DNA of 64,000 nt from Serpula lacrymans var. lacrymans S7.9 (Eukaryota > Basidiomycota > Agaricomycetes > Boletales > Serpulaceae): NCBI RefSeq assembly GCF_000218685.1, contig NW_006763303.1, forward strand, positions 310,001 through 374,000. The letters are read 5' to 3'. The notes beneath the pieces were generated by a model. That model made no database searches. It was given only the letters and a program-made list of their open reading frames with translations, and was not told where the DNA came from. Each line of letters opens with the position of its first letter. The first letter of the stretch is position 1. Shown here one piece after another: positions 1 through 9,697 of the stretch. Both the position numbers and the translations under genes were made by a program.

Positions 1-1155
1 CCCGAGTACAGAGTTAGGAACCTTTGCAGAAAAGCGGCATAATTTGGTGAGTGAGACCTTAATGGATGATCGAACGGTCTCAGAATAGGACGTCATCCAG
101 GAACAGGACGCGGGCATTAGCTTCCATGCAATGATGGCGTCTGTCTCTTTGTGGGGTGCTTGTACCACGGTGAGCATAGTCCAGTCCTCCAGTAGAAAGC
201 ACATGACTCCCAAGTACATCATAATCATGGCTGTGTCTCTTCGTACCTAGCTGTTGAACAACAACCTTGACATGACCGGCTTTGCAAGGCCGTCATAATG
301 CTTCGCCACGTTGGTGAATGACCATTACGGTACGCAAATTCCAGGCACTTACCGTCTCCGTCTCCATAGGACCAACAGAAATGTCAAGGCCTCTGTCAAA
401 GATCCCCGTGGAGGGTTGATGGTGGAATCGGCTTTTCGGTGTAAAAGCCAGAGTGTTGAAGAACTGTCCCAGCACCACAACAGGAATCACTGCACACGAA
501 AGACACCTATATCTACCCCCATCAGCCACATGCGCAACAAGCGAAACAGCGGGGAAGGTCCCTCAAAACTGTATGTGCATGGTCAAGACAAAGATTTCGA
601 ATCAAGACACACCCATTGACGTACAACAGTACGCGTATGATTCACATGAGAAAATTTATCTCTACCAGTGTCCTGATTACTATGTCCTTCTTAACCTCCG
701 AGTTCTAGTCAGACATAGTGAGTGGTACACTCATCCCCGAATCAAATTTAAAGTGGGCTTTGCTTCCAGGTCAGAGGCTTGATCTTCTTCCAAATAATGG
801 TGATAATATAAGTTTCGGATAGCATTTGATTTTCTAGATAGTGTGGATTACTGGACTAGTTGAAGAAATGCCAGCGAGTGGTACAGGTTAACTCCCACTC
901 GGAGTTGCCCGCATCAACAAATCAAACTACTTTGTATAGCGGCTTACTGTCGTTCCCCACCTTTTCGGACATACTGGGGATTCGGACAATTGTCTGAATA
1001 GGCACGTTCCACTTACAGTGTACTTTAGATAACTCTCTCGGTGAATTCTACGGCCTCAAAAACCCTCCTAGAAGTTTTTTCAGCTTGAAAAACAAAGTAG
1101 TTATTGAGTCCCGCATTTTTCACAGAAATCACTCCTGTTGTGCCAGTTTGGTGGG
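1..1155. other. No recognisable gene
   Basis: Open frames here are short, overlap on both strands and show no family motif or convincing exon structure. I see no transposon ends in this stretch. It is probably degenerate intergenic or old repeat DNA at the edge of the transposon-rich zone. Confidence 0.5.
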
Positions 1156-1157
1156 TA

Positions 1158-1885
1158 CTATCGTTGGACAATAGGTGCAATTGGTCTGGGGAGAAGTTGA
1201 ATAAATCACCAGTCGTTGAGCTTTAGACTGTCGGAACTTGACCAGTAGATATGATTTTTTAGTTTTCTAGCTGCCTATGTAGAAAAATAAGCAAGAACTT
1301 GAAGCATTGGAGCAGCGGAACAAAACCGAAAAGACGACACATGTTTTGGAATGGTTCTGCAATTTCTGGTCACACTGGGTCACAGTGGCACTCACAGACC
1401 AAATCAGGCGGAGCTTACAAGTCAAATTCCGCCAGGTCACACCAAGTCCTGACGCTGGTGGTATCTAGCGGTCCTTGATTGATTATCTTGGTGTGTGATT
1501 GCCTGTTTCGGTCGCCTAGTCACGACTCCATCATTGTTTTCGTTTCTCCAGACACTTTGAGGCCCCAATCAGCTCAGTAAGTATCTGGCATTGTAGGGGC
1601 CTACCTATTGACGTTTTCTAGAAAGATATTGCAATATTCCCAGCATGAGATCTGGTCAAATCTGGCCATCTTTCCCTCAAAATTCACACTTCTGGAGTTC
1701 AAGAGCATAGTGTCAGGTCTGTCATTGTTGCTACAGATAAGCTATTCACTAAATTCTTTCACAATTATATTCTCTATACTATATTCTACATCTGACAATT
1801 TTCTAGCTACCTGTACAGTGATTGTTGAGCCTCTGGAGGCCCAAGTGCATATCTCTTACCGGTTGCATCCGGTGTCCAACGATAG
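1158..1885. mobile_element. MITE-like terminal-inverted-repeat element with TA flanks
   Basis: The left end reads CTATCGTTGGACA at 1158-1170, and the right end carries its exact reverse complement at 1873-1885. Similarity continues inward with mismatches for about 15 more bases (TGCAA and GGT blocks on both sides). Both ends are flanked by TA (1156-1157 and 1886-1887), the target duplication used by Tc1/mariner-type transposases. The 728-bp interior has no transposase frame, so this would be a non-autonomous (MITE-like) element. The inverted repeat and TA flanks are seen directly; the superfamily is inferred from the TA alone. Confidence 0.6.
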
Positions 1886-1969
1886 TATCAGGAAATGTGA
1901 CTATGTGACGTCCGAATACTCAGTAGCATCTGAAATGGTGGGGAATGACAATATATGATACTAGCAGCG

Positions 1970-2187
1970 TGTAATCGCTCAGATATGATCTAGCAAAGAA
2001 TAACTCAGACTTTGAATGAATGTCTGAGGTGTCTGCCTAATGACAACAGCGTATATATGGGAGAACGGAATCAAAAAAATAAATGCTATCTGATGGCGCA
2101 CGGGCCACTCCATCTACTAGGCCTGCCTAGTTCGGCGCTTGCACCACTTCCTCTCTTCGTACGACACTTGTTTCTCTATCTCCAACA
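1970..2187 (-). repeat. 3' LTR of the Ty1/copia element
   Basis: On the minus strand, just after the RNase H stop, a purine-rich tract (GAGGGGGAG, a polypurine-tract candidate) runs directly into TGTTGGAGATAG at 2187, a typical copia LTR start. A TATATA box lies near 2050-2056. The inner end is uncertain; I place it at TTACA near 1970, giving an LTR of about 218 bp. Confidence 0.5.
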
Positions 2188-2194
2188 CTCCCCC

Positions 2195-3017
2195 TCAAGC
2201 CATACGGAGTCCGAGCGTGCTGGCAAAGTGCTTGACTTTGGCTGAAGGTAAAGGCTTTGTGAGTATATCTGCTGTCATGCCTTCGGTTGGGCAATAGCTG
2301 ATCTCGACTTTTCCATCTTCGATAGCATGTCGGATAAAATGGTAACAAATATCAATGTGCTTTGTTTGGGCGTGATATTGACCATCCTTGGCCAACGCAA
2401 TTGCCGATTGATTGTCGCATCGTAGATCCATTGGAGGTAAGTCTTCTCCGAATAATTTGCTGATGAACATTCGCATCCACAGGATTTCTTTTGTCACATG
2501 GGTGGCTGCAACATATTCAGCTTCTGTTGTGGACAATGCGACTATCTCTTGCTGCTTTGAATACCACAAAACGGCACCTCCATCAAGTATCATGGCATAC
2601 CCGGATATGGCTTGCCTTGTTTCGTTCATGCTTCCATCTGCATCTGTGTATCCAGTGAGTCCATGCTCATCTGGTCCGTACGCTAACCACAACTCTCTGC
2701 TTCCCTTTAGATATCGAATTACTCTTTTGGCTGCCTCCCAGTGAGCAGGACCTGGATTTTCGACAAATCACGAGAGAATTGCAACAGCATGTGCAATGTC
2801 GGGGCGAGTGCCAATTGCCGCATACATCAGCAATCCCACCACCTCTCTAAATGGGACATCTCGCATCTCTGCGTAATCCTCTGGTGTTTTAGGACCTTGG
2901 TCCTTGCTTAGGTACGTGCTTGCCACCATCGGGATTGCTAACATTTTTGCATCTTCTAAGTTGAAGCACCTGATTATGGTGTCGATATAGCTGCGTTGGG
3001 ACAGGTATAGGGTGCGC
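2195..3017 (-). pseudogene. Ty1/copia pol, end of RT and RNase H
   Basis: This is the C-terminal part of a copia polyprotein. The minus strand encodes the end of the reverse transcriptase (YLSQRSYIDTII, then GTRPDIAHAVAILS) and a complete copia RNase H (GYTDADGS, STTEAEYVAA, LRCDNQSAIALA, KHIDI). The acidic RNase H positions are visible. The frame shifts between the two parts at about 2700-2770, so the chain is broken. The RT part joins in frame to 4826-5419 once the inserted LTR is removed. The element is dead; the family assignment is secure. Confidence 0.9.
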
Positions 3018-4825
3018 TGTCGATGATGAGAACTGCTGTTAGAAAACCACACACAAAACAAACTAACACACAATCCTCCCAGATTCCACGGAACTTGTTT
3101 ATGGGCTTTGCCTCCTAGAACAGTGGAGTGGTCTGGTTGTTCGTGGGGTGGTACGTATAAAGATCCTTCAAAGTAAAACCCAGAGGTGTATGAGTGTGGG
3201 TTTTGAGGAGGAGGGATAGTTGAATTTATAGAAGGATAGGGGCTTTGTGACGAGTATAGATGAGCACTACCTTGCTAATCGTAGCACAAGGTAGGTTTGA
3301 GAACGACAATATGACGAGGTTCCCAGTGATAGCAGGCTCCTGACGCACAAACTGTAGTGCTCAGAAGGACTCTAATCGAAAGGGATGACAATGACTTCAA
3401 AAGTGGGAAGTGACAATGACAGCAGTTGACAGTGGTAGAAGTGGGAAGTGTTGTGACCACACTGGATCACAAGTAGCAGAGTAGTGAACTTGAGAGTAGA
3501 GAAGAAGTCTGGATTGGATTTCTTGTTTTTTTTTACAAGGTAAAATACAGGGGTTTATATAGTAAAAGAGAAGTAGGCTATGCACAGTATAGCTGTGCAA
3601 AAAGAATGAGAAAGAATATGAAGGAAGGAATGTACGCTGACGAATCCTGCGTAGGTAGTACAGGATAAGATTGTCAAAAAAAGAAAAGAAAGGGATAGAA
3701 CAATAAATGCTGTGAGTAATATCACAGGTTTGTACAGCCATAAAGTAAAGTCCAATAGCAAAAAGAGAGCAGGAAAATCATGATGTCATGGGAAGATGCA
3801 GTAAAAAAAGAGCAAGGCAAAACACTATCAGTATCAACACAGTTCCTTTATTGTCAGTCAGGCATTCTAAAAAAATATGTGTCCATAAAAATGATTCAAA
3901 AATCAAAAATAATCGCACTGTAAATGAATGTTCTGCTGAAAAAAAAGAAACTGGAGCCACCGGTCCACCACCTAGTCCAAATCTGACAGTTCCATGGCCT
4001 TACCAATGGACTGGTTGTGTTGGACCACCTGATCAAACGAGGGAGGGAGAGGAGTAGTTCCAATTTGGAACAAGTGAGTCCCAGGCAGCGTGTGGTAGGT
4101 GTAGCTGTAGCGAAGACGATGGACAAATGATAAGTGTACCCAAGTGAATGGGACAGCGATGAACATGGGCGACGCAAGGGGATGAACCTTCTCCAGCTCA
4201 AAAACTACCCACCCACGCTCCAACCAGGCAAGACGAGCGACCGATGTTTTGATAGTATATGATGGCAGATCGACGTCATGAAGATGGACCTGTTGCCCTA
4301 TTTGGACCGGCCGCCGGGGCTTTGCTGATATCAGCAGTGGCACGTGGTAGTCAACGGATCGGCGACGGAAGCGGATAGGAAGTGGTGACATCAGAAATGG
4401 TGGGGGAGCAAAGAAGATGAGGAGGAGGAGGGTGGAGGTGACGAGGAGGTGAACTAAAATGGGGACCCAGAAACGACCGTCGGGTGAGAATAAAAAGGAG
4501 AGGAAGGGGCCCATGGTGGGGCTAGGCAAAGGAAGGGGAGTAAGGGAAACGACAAAAGCGAGGGCGCAATGCAATGTGTAGCCAGTGGCGACGCAAAAAT
4601 TTGCCGAAATGCCGAAATGCGGAAAGTACCGGATGGAAAAGCAAAGGTGAGCGTGACTGGATTGCCTAATAGAGGTGGTGCTGATCAGCCACAAGTTCAA
4701 AAAGGGCAATATTAATTACTATTCCACGTGGCACTGTGCCTGTGTGGCGCAAAGGCGAGTCTTTTTGAATATTCGCTTCGTTATTGACACCTGTCCATGC
4801 TACCAATCAACTTTGGTGCATGACA
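3018..4825 (-). mobile_element. Solo LTR (copy A) inserted in copia RT
   Basis: A 1,808-bp sequence bounded by TG...CA type ends: plus-strand TGTCGATGATGAG on the left and GGTGCATGACA on the right. It is flanked by a direct 4-bp repeat GCGC (3014-3017 and 4826-4829). Removing it with one GCGC copy restores the copia RT frame exactly. A second full-length copy lies inverted at 7732-9539. The internal TATA box lies on the minus strand, so transcription would run leftwards. No gag or pol accompanies it, so it is read as a solo LTR of an unidentified, unusually long-LTR retroelement. Confidence 0.85.
3972..4514 (-). CDS. 180-aa open frame inside the solo LTR, unknown function
   Basis: From an ATG in a strong context (CCACCATGG) at 4514 an uninterrupted 180-codon frame runs through the LTR. 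The product would have an N-terminal hydrophobic segment (about residues 12-40, leucine-rich, LVTSTLLLLIFF) and a soluble C-terminal part with no motif I recognise. The equivalent frame in copy B keeps the same ATG and context but has a 1-base insertion about 125 codons in. The frame is also open upstream of the ATG. Differences between the copies are mostly transitions that change amino acids, so there is no sign of selection on the protein. It may be a real LTR-borne gene or a chance frame. Confidence 0.35.
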   Translation of the reverse strand: MGPFLSFLFSPDGRFWVPILVHLLVTSTLLLLIFFAPPPFLMSPLPIRFRRRSVDYHVPLLISAKPRRPVQIGQQVHLHDVDLPSYTIKTSVARLAWLERGWVVFELEKVHPLASPMFIAVPFTWVHLSFVHRLRYSYTYHTLPGTHLFQIGTTPLPPSFDQVVQHNQSIGKAMELSDLD

Positions 4826-5516
4826 GCGCGTTGCCCTATCTCTCTTAATCTCGATACCTAACATCCAGTGGAGTTCCCCCAGGTCGCTCACTTCAAATAA
4901 CTTTGCCAGGTTGGCCTTCAGGCGTTTCATGCTAGCTGCTGATGCTGTGATTAGGGTCATGTCGTCAACATGCACGGCAATTATAGTGAGTTCTTCATTT
5001 TCGCGTTTGAAGAAAACAGTGTTATCCGTTTCGCACCTGACTAAACCCATCTTTTTAAGTCTGTTGCATAGCGTTTGGTACCACCTGCACCCGGCCTGTT
5101 TAAGACCGTATAGGGTCTTGTTTAGGCGTAGTACCATCAATTCACGGCCACGAGCACTGTATCCAGGTGGTTGCCGCATGAAGATGACCTTGTCATCGTC
5201 TAGCTTGCCGTTTAAATAGGCACTTTTGACGTCCATTTGGTGAGTCTCCCAGTCATTTCTTGCGGCCATTGCTAATATAATTCTGAGGGATGCCATCTTG
5301 GCTACAGGGGCAAACATGTCAAAATAGTCAATTCCTTTGACTTGGCTGAAGCCCTGGGCCACCAGCCTGGCTTTATATTTGTCGACGTCGCCAGAAGTGG
5401 TCCTTTTGATCTTGAACACCCAATGGCTGCCTACAACATTGGCGCCTTTCGGTTTTTCGGTGTAAGTCCAAGTTCCCGCCTTATCTAATCTTTCTGGCTC
5501 TTCTTTTATGGCTAAC
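4826..5516 (-). pseudogene. Ty1/copia reverse transcriptase, main part
   Basis: Minus-strand copia RT. Visible motifs are KARLVAQGFSQ, the QMDVKSAYLNG block, the LYGLKQAG block, VHVDDMTL (the catalytic DD pair is present) and HWMLGIEIKRDRATR, where the LTR insertion interrupts the frame at 4825. Upstream the frame continues as a conserved linker (ELAIKEEPERLDKAGTW). A TAG stop at about 5517-5519, where the family has Trp, separates it from the integrase part. RT copies RNA into cDNA; this copy cannot be expressed as one chain. Confidence 0.9.
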
Positions 5517-7159
5517 TCCTATTTATCCCAATCTGGGCGTCTTTGGGCTTCTTCGACGGTCCTCGGCTCAATGCCATCAAGATCGGCCATGCATGCGACC
5601 ATGGCCACATTTTGGGCCAAGTCTCTCAGGGCCTCATTGTTTTGCTCTTCTTCATTGCTCCCATCAGCATCGTTGATATTTAGCTGGATTCCTCTCGGTA
5701 AAATGGGTCCGTCGTCGAGTCCTGATACTGACCCTTTTCCCTGAAGTAGGTCACACACGTACTGCGCTGGTTGACGGATTTGAGTGCTTCGGCGGGGGGC
5801 TGGGGGTTGAGGAAGAGGAGGAGGCTGAGGACGATTGTCAAGATGATCAAGATTGGGGGGATTGGGGGGAATTTGCTGCACTTCGGGTGGAGCGTAAGGT
5901 GCGTCTTCCTTTGGAGCATCCTCAGCATCATACAAGTCAATGATTTGACTCCCTTTTGGCGCTTGCAATGTTATAGGATCATTCTCCCCCTCAAGCCTAA
6001 AGGGGGTCTGATCATTGTTGCTGCCCGGTGAGTCACTCACAGGTGCAAAAATAACAGATTGCTCCACACTAACAGTTCGTTTGTCTGGCCAGAAAATCCG
6101 ATGGCCTTTACTCTCGGCATCAAATCCCATCCATTGCCCAGTGCGCGCACGTGCGTCAAGTTTAGAGCCACCGCTATAGTGCACCCATACCTGGCAGCCC
6201 CATTCCTTCAAGGTAGAGAGATCTGGTTCTACGTTATGGGCCGCTTTGTGTGGTGTCATCCCAGTAAGTGCTTTTGTTGAGGTTCAATTCTTGAGCCAAA
6301 CGGCATGTTTGACTGCCTCACCCCATAGAAACTTGGGTAATCCACTTCCATGCAGCATAGTGCGTACCTTCTCCATGAGGGTGTGGTTGACTTGTTCAGC
6401 CCCCCCATTCTGCTCGGGAGTGTCATGGACGGTAAGTTTCCTGACTATTCCCTTCTTTTCCAGGTACTCATCAAACTCTCCACTCAAGAACTCGCCACCT
6501 CAATCGCTATGTAGAATCTTTACAGCAGTGTTCATATGGTTTTGCAGCCAGGCCTCGTATATGCAAAATTGTGAGAAGGTATCGCTCTTGTCATGTATCA
6601 GGAAAAGGTGAGTCTCCCGTGTCTTATCATCTGTGAAGGCAACATAGTAATGTTTGCCTCCAAGCGTTTCAATGGGCGCTGGACCCCAAAGGTCCGTATG
6701 TATCTCATCACCATATGCAGTCGCACGCTCGCCAGTTTTGACTTTGGGTATGGATTCCCGCGTTGTTTTTGCATGTACGCATGACTGACAAAAGGTATTC
6801 TCGTCGCCAGGTATCAACTGGATTCCTTGAATCAGCCCATTTTCAACCATTTGTTTGGCTGTTGCCGGCGCTATATGTCCCATGCGCTTGTGGAGATCCA
6901 TTACAGTGAGTCTTTCAATCGCAATGTTTGCACTTTCTCCTGTGTGGCCTGACCACTTTGATCTGTGGAGACCTCCCAACCTTGGTACACGGCCAATGAC
7001 CTTACCTGAAGCATTGGTGATGATGCCTTTTCCTTGTTTAAAGGTAGCAGTATAACCTGCTTGGTCTATCCGGCCAATGGATACTAAGGTATAGGCAATT
7101 CCTGGGGCATAAAGGATGTCTTTCAGCGTGATCTGGGTGGTGGTATCACCATTTGGCAC
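5517..7159 (-). pseudogene. Ty1/copia integrase and linker
   Basis: The integrase begins with an HHCC zinc-binding module (LHKRMGHI ... CQSCVHAK), followed by the catalytic core HTDLWGP, FTDDKTRETH and PEQNGGAEQ, and then a Pro-rich linker toward RT. Two premature TGA codons sit where Arg CGA is expected: in HSD-stop-GGEF (about 6499-6502) and WLKN-stop-TSTKAL (about 6281-6284). Both fit CGA-to-TGA transitions. The enzyme would insert element cDNA into chromosomes; this copy is inactive. Confidence 0.88.
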
Positions 7160-7731
7160 CCTGATTATGAGGTCTCCTTCTCCTATGGCGGCAAATGAAT
7201 CTTGATTCGCTGCACTGACAGGTTGGGGGGGGGATGGTTCAGGAGTTTGTCAAGAGGTCTCGGTAGGGCGTAAAATGAGCAGTAGCACCCAAGTCGTATA
7301 GTTCCACAGTCTTGTGGTAGCTGGTAAGGCTCTCGTTGTTTTTGTAGAAAGCTGACTCTTTTATTTCTGCCAGGGATTTGGGGGTTATGGCACACCATAT
7401 CCCCTCTTCTTCACGCCCAACAATTGCAACATTTGCCTGTTCGGGCGTCTTGCCCTTGTTACCATCTTCTTGGGTATTCCCCTTTCCTTCAGCTGGTGCG
7501 TCCTTTTTTGCATCGTTTCTGCGATCGTGTTTTTCACTGGGGCAGTCTCAGCTGATGTGACCTTTACCTCCACAGTTGTAGCATTCAACTTCGCCTTTCT
7601 CGGAGGATCTTTCTTTAGGGTCATATTGTCTCCCTCCTCAGCCTGGAAAACTACCTCTGCTACCTTGGCTTCCTCTTTTAGGCGACGTGGTTGCAGACAT
7701 GGCCACGTTCTTGCTTTTCGGGTGGGGGCGT
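7160..7731 (-). pseudogene. Ty1/copia gag end and protease remnant
   Basis: Minus strand. A CCHC zinc knuckle (CYNCGGKGHIS) near 7540-7590 is followed immediately by a TGA stop. Downstream, the protease motif reads YDLGATAHF instead of the usual DSGA, a Ser-to-Leu change explained by one C-to-T transition. Frames shift several times. The N-terminal gag and the 5' LTR are missing: sequence homologous to copia stops at 7731, where solo LTR copy B begins. Confidence 0.8.
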
Positions 7732-9539
7732 TGTCATGCACCAAAGTTGATTGGTAGCATGGACAGGTGTCAATAACGAAGCAAATATTCAAAAAGACTC
7801 GCCTTTGCGCCACACAGGCACAGTGTCACGTGGAATAGTAATTAATATTGCCTTTTTTGAACTTGTGGCTAATCAGCACCACCTCTATTAGGCAATCCAG
7901 TCACGCTCACCTTTGCTTTCCATTCGGTACTTTCCGCGTTTCAGCATTTCGGCAAATTTTCGCGTCGCCATTGGCTACACATTGCATTGCGCCATCGTTT
8001 TTGTCGTTTCCTTCACTTCCCTTCCTTTGCCTAGCCCCACCATGGGTCCCTTACTCTCGTTTTTATTCTCATCCGACAGTCGTTTCTGGATCCCCATTTT
8101 AGTTCACCTCCTCGTCACCTCCACCCTCCTCCTCCTCATCTTCTTTGCTCCCCCACCATTTCTGATGTCACCACTTCCTATCTGCTTCCGTCGCCAATCC
8201 GTTGACTACCACATGCCACTGCTGATATCAGCAAAGCCCCGGCGGCTGGTCCAAATAGGGCAACAGGTCCATCTTCATGACGTCGATCTGCCATCATATA
8301 CTATCAAAACATTGGTCGCTCGTCTTGCCTGGTTGGAGTGTGGGTGGGTAGTTTTTGAGCTGGAGAAGGTTCATCCCCTTGCGTTGCCCATGTTCATCGC
8401 TGTCCCATTCACTTGGGTTACACTTATCTTTTGTCCATTGTCTTCGCTACGGCTACACCTACCACACACTGCCTGGGACTCACTTGTTCCAAATTGGAAC
8501 TACTCCTCTCCCTCCCTCGTTTGATCAGGTGGTCCAACACAACCAGTCCATTGGTAAGGCCATGGAACTGTCGGATTTGGACTAGGTGGTGGACCGGTGA
8601 CTCCAGTTTCTTTTTTTTCAGCAGAACATTCATTTACAGTGCGATTATTTTTGATTTTTGAATCATTTTTATGGACACATATTTTTTAGAATACCTGACT
8701 GACAATAAAGGAACTGTGTTGATACTGATAGTGTTTTGCCTTGCCCCTTTTTTACTACATCTTCCCATGACATTATGATTTTCCTGCTCTCTTTTTGCTA
8801 TTGGACTTTACTTTATGGCTGTACAAACCTGTGACATTACTCACAACATTCATTGTTCTATCCCTTTCTTTTCCTTTTTTTGACAATCTTATCCTGTACT
8901 ACCTACGCAGGATTCGTCAGCATACATTCCTTCCTTCATGTTCTTTCTCATTCTTTTTGCACAGCTATACTGTGCATAGCCTACTTCTCTTTTACTATAT
9001 AAACCCCTGTATTTTACCTTGTAAAAAAAAACAAGAACTCCAATCCAGACTTCTTCTCTAATCTCAAGTTCACTACTCTCTGCTACTTGTGATCCAGTGT
9101 GGTCACAACACTTCCCACTGCTACCACTGTTAATTGCTGTCATTGTCACTTCCCACTTTTGAAGTCATTGTCATCCCTTTCGATTAGAGTCCTTCTGAGC
9201 ACTACAGTTTGTGCGTCAGGAGCCTGCTATCACTGGGAACCTCGTCATCTTGTCGTTCTCAAACCTACCTTGTGCTACCATTAGCAAGGTAGTGCTCGTC
9301 TATACTCGCCACAAAGCCCCTATCTTTCTATATTCCAACTATCCCTCCTCCTCAAAACCCACACCCATACATCTTTGGGTTTTACTTTGAAGGATCGTTA
9401 TACGTACCACCCCACGAACAACCAGAGCACCCACTGTTCTAGGAGGCAAAGCCCATAAACAAGTTCCGTGGAATCTGGGAGGATTGTGTGTTAGTTTGTT
9501 TTGTGTGTGGTTTTCTAACTGCAGTTCTCATCATCGACA
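7732..9539 (+). mobile_element. Solo LTR (copy B), inverted relative to copy A
   Basis: Also 1,808 bp, running from TGTCATGCACC to ATCGACA, collinear with the reverse complement of 3018-4825. The flanks do not match (GCGT before, TCGG after), so no target duplication is visible, and the copia gag on its left does not resume on its right. This points to a deletion or ectopic recombination after insertion. Copy B carries more T/A at sites where copy A has CpG, so it is the more decayed copy. It contains the counterpart of the 180-aa frame starting at 8042, broken by one extra base near 8420. Confidence 0.82.
8996..9003 (+). promoter_or_regulatory. TATA box of solo LTR copy B
   Basis: TATATAAA followed by CCCCTGT, about 540 bp before the LTR 3' end. 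It marks the U3/R side and sets the transcription direction of the element as plus for copy B. The mirror site in copy A lies near 3554-3561 on the minus strand. Confidence 0.5.
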
Positions 9540-9697
9540 TCGGCCAGCCTGAGGGATTAAAACCAAAGAGGAACCACACGTGTATCCGTTCATTAAAACC
9601 ATTGAAATCGGTCCTCATCAGTTTCGAGTTTCGAGTCTTTTGACCGACTTGAATGGAGATATGTTCCGAACAGACTCGAATGCAATCAATGACACAT

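Noticed and set aside
311..782. Overlapping open frames of 78-109 codons on both strands
   Set aside because: No motif, no splice logic, and frames overlap in three phases; taken as chance.
7205..7230. Run of G residues considered as a polypurine tract
   Set aside because: It lies inside the protease remnant on the wrong side of the element; the better tract is next to 2187.
8424..8633. 69-codon minus-strand frame in solo LTR copy B
   Set aside because: Antisense shadow of the LTR frame; its start and stop are not matched in copy A.
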